NCBI GenBank assembly: GCA_963514095.1
Contig: OY741285.1
Span: 17,923,320-17,987,319 of the forward strand
Source: Eutrigla gurnardus
Taxonomy: Eukaryota > Chordata > Actinopteri > Perciformes > Triglidae
Length of the DNA stretch: 64,000 nucleotides
Direction: 5' to 3'
This document shows, piece by piece, positions 60,845-64,000 of this stretch. Positions within the stretch are counted from its first letter, which is position 1. Every line of letters begins with the position of its first letter. Below the pieces are notes generated by a model. The model was not told where the DNA came from, made no database searches, and saw only the letters and a program-made list of their open reading frames with translations. A program made the position numbers and the translations under genes.

Positions 60845-61020
60845 CATTAGGACCAGCAATTTGACATTCTGGAAAATAAGCTTATTTATTTGCATTCTAG
60901 CTTAGAGTTAGATGAGAAGTTCAAAACCACTCTTATGTCCATCCATTAAATACGAAGCCACAGCTATGCGAAAGCTAGCTTAGCTTAGCTTAGTATAAAG
61001 ACTAGAAGCAGGGGGGAACC
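60845..61020 (+). repeat. Fish SINE copy, + orientation
   Basis: Reads GACATTCTGGAAAATAAGC, AGAGTTAGATGAGAAGTTC, CTTATGTCCATCCATTAAATAC, CTAGCTTAGCTTAGCTTAG and AAAGACTAGAAGCAGGGGGG in order. This follows the percomorph SINE body more completely than any other copy in the window. Confidence 0.65.
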
Positions 61021-61374
61021 CACTAAAATGTTATTTCCTTTTTAGACTACATGCTGCTGGATAAGTGACCTCATTACGGTATTTTTTGGGGTCGTCAACA
61101 GCGACAGATAAATACATTTTGATCCTGTTTGAATTGCATCATGAAATACACATACTATTTCAAGTCAAGAAGCCTCAGGCATCGCTTGTCCGCGTTGCGT
61201 TTGGTGCAAACAAACCTTTACACTTCCACTATGTGGCGCTAGGGGACATGTAGGTGGGCTACACTTTATCTACAGCAACATGTTGTACATGCAGTGTAGC
61301 CCACAAAACAGAAAGTTCATGCAAATCGGATGATTTCTATCACACAAGCCTTCCTGCCTTTTGCCTGTAGGGGG

Positions 61375-61760
61375 CACTGATGGGTTACAGTTTTCTGTAA
61401 TAATTTATTAAAGTAAACAGCAAAAAATTCACAAAAATTTAACAATAAATTCAAAATGGCTGACTTCCCTTTGGGTTAAGGGTTTACTTCTTAATGAGGC
61501 TTTTTGTTAAGTCGACATGCCACGTAAACCGAACAAATTTCTACTTGCAATTTAGAGGTAGGGGCTTTTAGTTTGAAAACTGTTAGGGGGCGCTATCGAG
61601 CCAATTTGCAGGCAAGCCCAAGCCCCATATCAGATATTAATGTTTACCACATGTGCCAAGTTTTGTGAGTTTTTTTTAACATTCCTAGGCCCTCGAAGAT
61701 GTGTTTGAGTTTGGCAAATAAAAATCTGAAAGAATCCTACTGATTTCAATAAGACCATCA
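61375..61760 (+). mobile_element. Widespread teleost DNA-transposon-like repeat
   Basis: GGGGGCGCTATCGAGCCAAT, AAGCCCAAGCCCCATATCAGA, ATGTGCCAAGTTTTGTGAGT and GGCCCTCGAAGATG follow a repeat that is dispersed in many teleosts, ending near AATCTGAAAGAATCCTAC. No coding capacity. Confidence 0.55.
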
Positions 61761-61799
61761 CACTTTTCTACTCAAACCCTGAGTTGTGAGCTTTGTGGA

Positions 61800-61945
61800 T
61801 GGATTTGCCAGGCAAGCTGTGTCCTCCTGCTCCTGGTGTCTATTCTAAGCTAAGTATATCGTGTACAGACAATCACCCTTCTAACTCTCAGCAAGAAAAC
61901 AGAAAAGAGTATTTCCCAACATGTCAAACTATTCATATTAAATAT
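61800..61945 (-). repeat. Fish SINE copy, - orientation
   Basis: On the minus strand it reads GACATGTTGGGAAATACTC, TTCTTGCTGAGAGTTAGA and GTATACTTAGCTTAGAAT-like sequence, the same order as the + copy at 60845. The two copies are inverted relative to each other. Confidence 0.6.
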
Positions 61946-64000
61946 TAAATTGAAAGGCATAAACACATTTCAGAAATGTACAAAATATGTTCTCTAACAG
62001 ACACCAGCTGTAAGCTTGTCCCCGTCCAACACACACACACTTGCATACACTTACAAACCTTTCACTGTTTAACCCAGTCCACTGCTCCAGGTGTTCCTAT
62101 TGAAATCACAGTTGCCTCCCCTCACTCTATCAACCGTCGTGCCGTTGAGGCCGTACCCGTGACAGTGCCTGAATGCATTCATAAACACTGGGAAGACTGA
62201 CATCTCAATGGGCTGCCTATTCCCCCGCTATCAGCTTACAGCCTATAATTACAGCCAATCATCTTGGATCAAGCATGTCTGCGTGAGCAGGCCAATGTAA
62301 CATCTGCTGCCTCGGCCAGCAGCCCAAGAAAGACTTTTATACTGAAAGGTGAGCTAATTGTGGATGAGGACGGCAGAAGGGAGTGTAATGTTAACAGGTA
62401 ACAAAATTCAGAAGGGGAGGGTCTTTTTCCTTGGAAACAGGTGCCCTAAGGTATTTCTTGCCTCCTTATGCCAGCCCAGAATTCATATCTGCATTAAGAA
62501 ATGCTCAAGGGCACAAAGATAAATCTCCAAGGGGGAAAGGAATACATATAAATAACATTGCAAGTAGTTCTTTGGAAGTCGCTAAAAATGACTGCCCTGA
62601 TGTAACCGGAGTGCGCTGTAATTTGGAGGGATTCGTACATACAAAGGAATACTTTTGTCTTCTGTGCAGAGAGACGATATTGATTCCCCTCATCGATGCA
62701 GCGACTGTGAGAGGAACATCTATAAAGGTCCACTGGTTTGGTTTGGTTTGCAGGTTGTGAGTTGTTTCGTTTTTCACCGAGGCTATCAATCCTTCAGAAG
62801 ACACAAGAAGAAAAACTGCATCACGCTGACGGGAAAAGTGTGATTGGCAGCAGCAAAGCTTATTTTGTGGGCTATGATGCAGGCTTTGGTTTATCTCATC
62901 TGCAAACCTCAGACCACAGGACAATGCAGAGAGAGCTTTGGCATTGTTGGCACACAAACACCTAACTAACTAAAGCTGAATGTCAGTGTTAGAGCTTGCT
63001 GTTTTGAACTTGACATAGTATAATCATCCTTTCTATTTGTCATGGCAGTGGTAGTTAGGTCATTTTAAAATCACAAAACAGAACACGATTTTCCTGCCTT
63101 CCTTTCCAAAATGTGTTCTCTTTCTCCAGAGGGAGGAGTAATGATTGGAAACACACTAATAAAGACACCTTCTGTTCATCTTCTCCTGCATCCAAACTCC
63201 GTGTCTCTTCAGCCGCCTACACCCATTCCCGTTCTCCGTCTGCGTAAACAAGTTAATCGGACTCAAAAGCCTGTGGGCTGCGATACAAGCCCCGGCTCTG
63301 CGCTGGGTCTTCACAGCAATCAATCATTTCATTTGGACTTCAGTGGAAAACCAAGCAAACACATACAAAAAACTAAAATCACAGCCAGCTCTGAGCCTAG
63401 ATGGTCTGCCTGCTGAACTCAGCACCACAGATCTGGCAGCAGCACAAGCAGCAGCCATGAGAACCAGACACAAGAAATAAATTGACACTATTGGAGACCG
63501 AGTTAGACAGCGGCAACCAGAAAAAATGTCTGCCCACCACAGACAACAAGACAGCACGAGCAACGAGCTGTCATGTCGGGTCGTTTAGATGGATAATTAT
63601 CGAGCTCCTAATTGTGGGAAGGCCTAAATCCAGGGGATAAACCCCGGTCACTCTGTCCATCACATTTATCATGATGTGAAAGGCTACAACACATCAATAG
63701 TCCTTATAATCGTGGTGGATTAATACACGTTTGACACTTTGGTATTTTTCCCTCAGCCAGTGATATTTTTTTCTGGATTTAACTACAGGGCTATCATACT
63801 GAACTCAAACACTGAATGCTAAACAGTCGGGATGAATGAACATCAATTTAGCCAATCATCACAACAATCTTTGGGTTACATATTGCTCCGTCGAAGCTGC
63901 TTCAATTAAAAAAAAAATCTTTGAGCATTTCTATAGCTTAATAGTATTGTATTTTATCACAAAATAAAATAAAACGAGTAGAAAATGTTGATGCAATTTC
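61946..64000. other. Gene-free right end
   Basis: No supported exon to the window edge. Complex unique sequence at about 62060-62420 (CCTATAATTACAGCCAATCA) looks CNE-like. Confidence 0.45.

Noticed and set aside
1..64000. CRISPR arrays, operons, bacterial insertion sequences
   Set aside because: The sequence is a vertebrate nuclear genome; no direct-repeat/spacer array or prokaryotic gene was seen.

Overview
The window reads as nuclear DNA of a ray-finned fish, most likely a percomorph teleost. Evidence: vertebrate GT-AG gene structures with short introns, dense CA/GT, GA/CT and AT microsatellites, long homopolymer runs, and several interspersed repeat families I recognise from spiny-rayed fish (a SINE with a TTAGCTTAGC core, hAT and Harbinger DNA transposons). 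No bacterial, viral or organellar genes are visible.

The left quarter is gene-bearing. Nine exons on the + strand (2378-10253) encode the C-terminal 358 residues of a spinophilin/neurabin-2 orthologue (ppp1r9b): end of the PP1-binding region, PDZ domain, acidic linker and coiled coil. The large first coding exon lies upstream of the window. Its 3' UTR runs towards a convergent minus-strand gene (ATG at 15877, stop at 12010). I reconstructed six coding exons giving a 943-residue PR/SET plus C2H2 zinc-finger protein, best matched to PRDM9, probably the KRAB-less fish form. Two of the three tyrosines needed for PRDM9 methylation are replaced. The two genes have polyadenylation signals only about 31 bases apart on opposite strands. 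About 0.7 kb upstream of the PRDM9-like start codon is an intact tRNA-Gly(CCC) gene with a Pol III terminator.

From 19.5 to 22.0 kb is a decayed PIF/Harbinger transposon: a + strand transposase pseudogene with two stops and two frameshifts, and a minus-strand reading frame resembling its Myb-like partner, separated by microsatellites.

From about 22 kb to the right edge I find no confidently recognisable protein-coding exon. This 42 kb gene-poor region holds a hAT element with a perfect 8-bp target duplication (36810-37582) inserted beside an older fish hAT-like repeat, a near-perfect 51-bp-arm hairpin (54670-54781), a probable solo LTR next to it, SINE copies in both orientations, and stretches of complex unique sequence that look like conserved non-coding elements, one with a near-consensus RFX X-box. 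One weak two-exon candidate on the minus strand (28291-27711) is flagged. Gene desert or long intron are both possible. The human neighbourhood of PPP1R9B also contains DLX3/DLX4, so a developmental regulatory landscape is a reasonable hypothesis.
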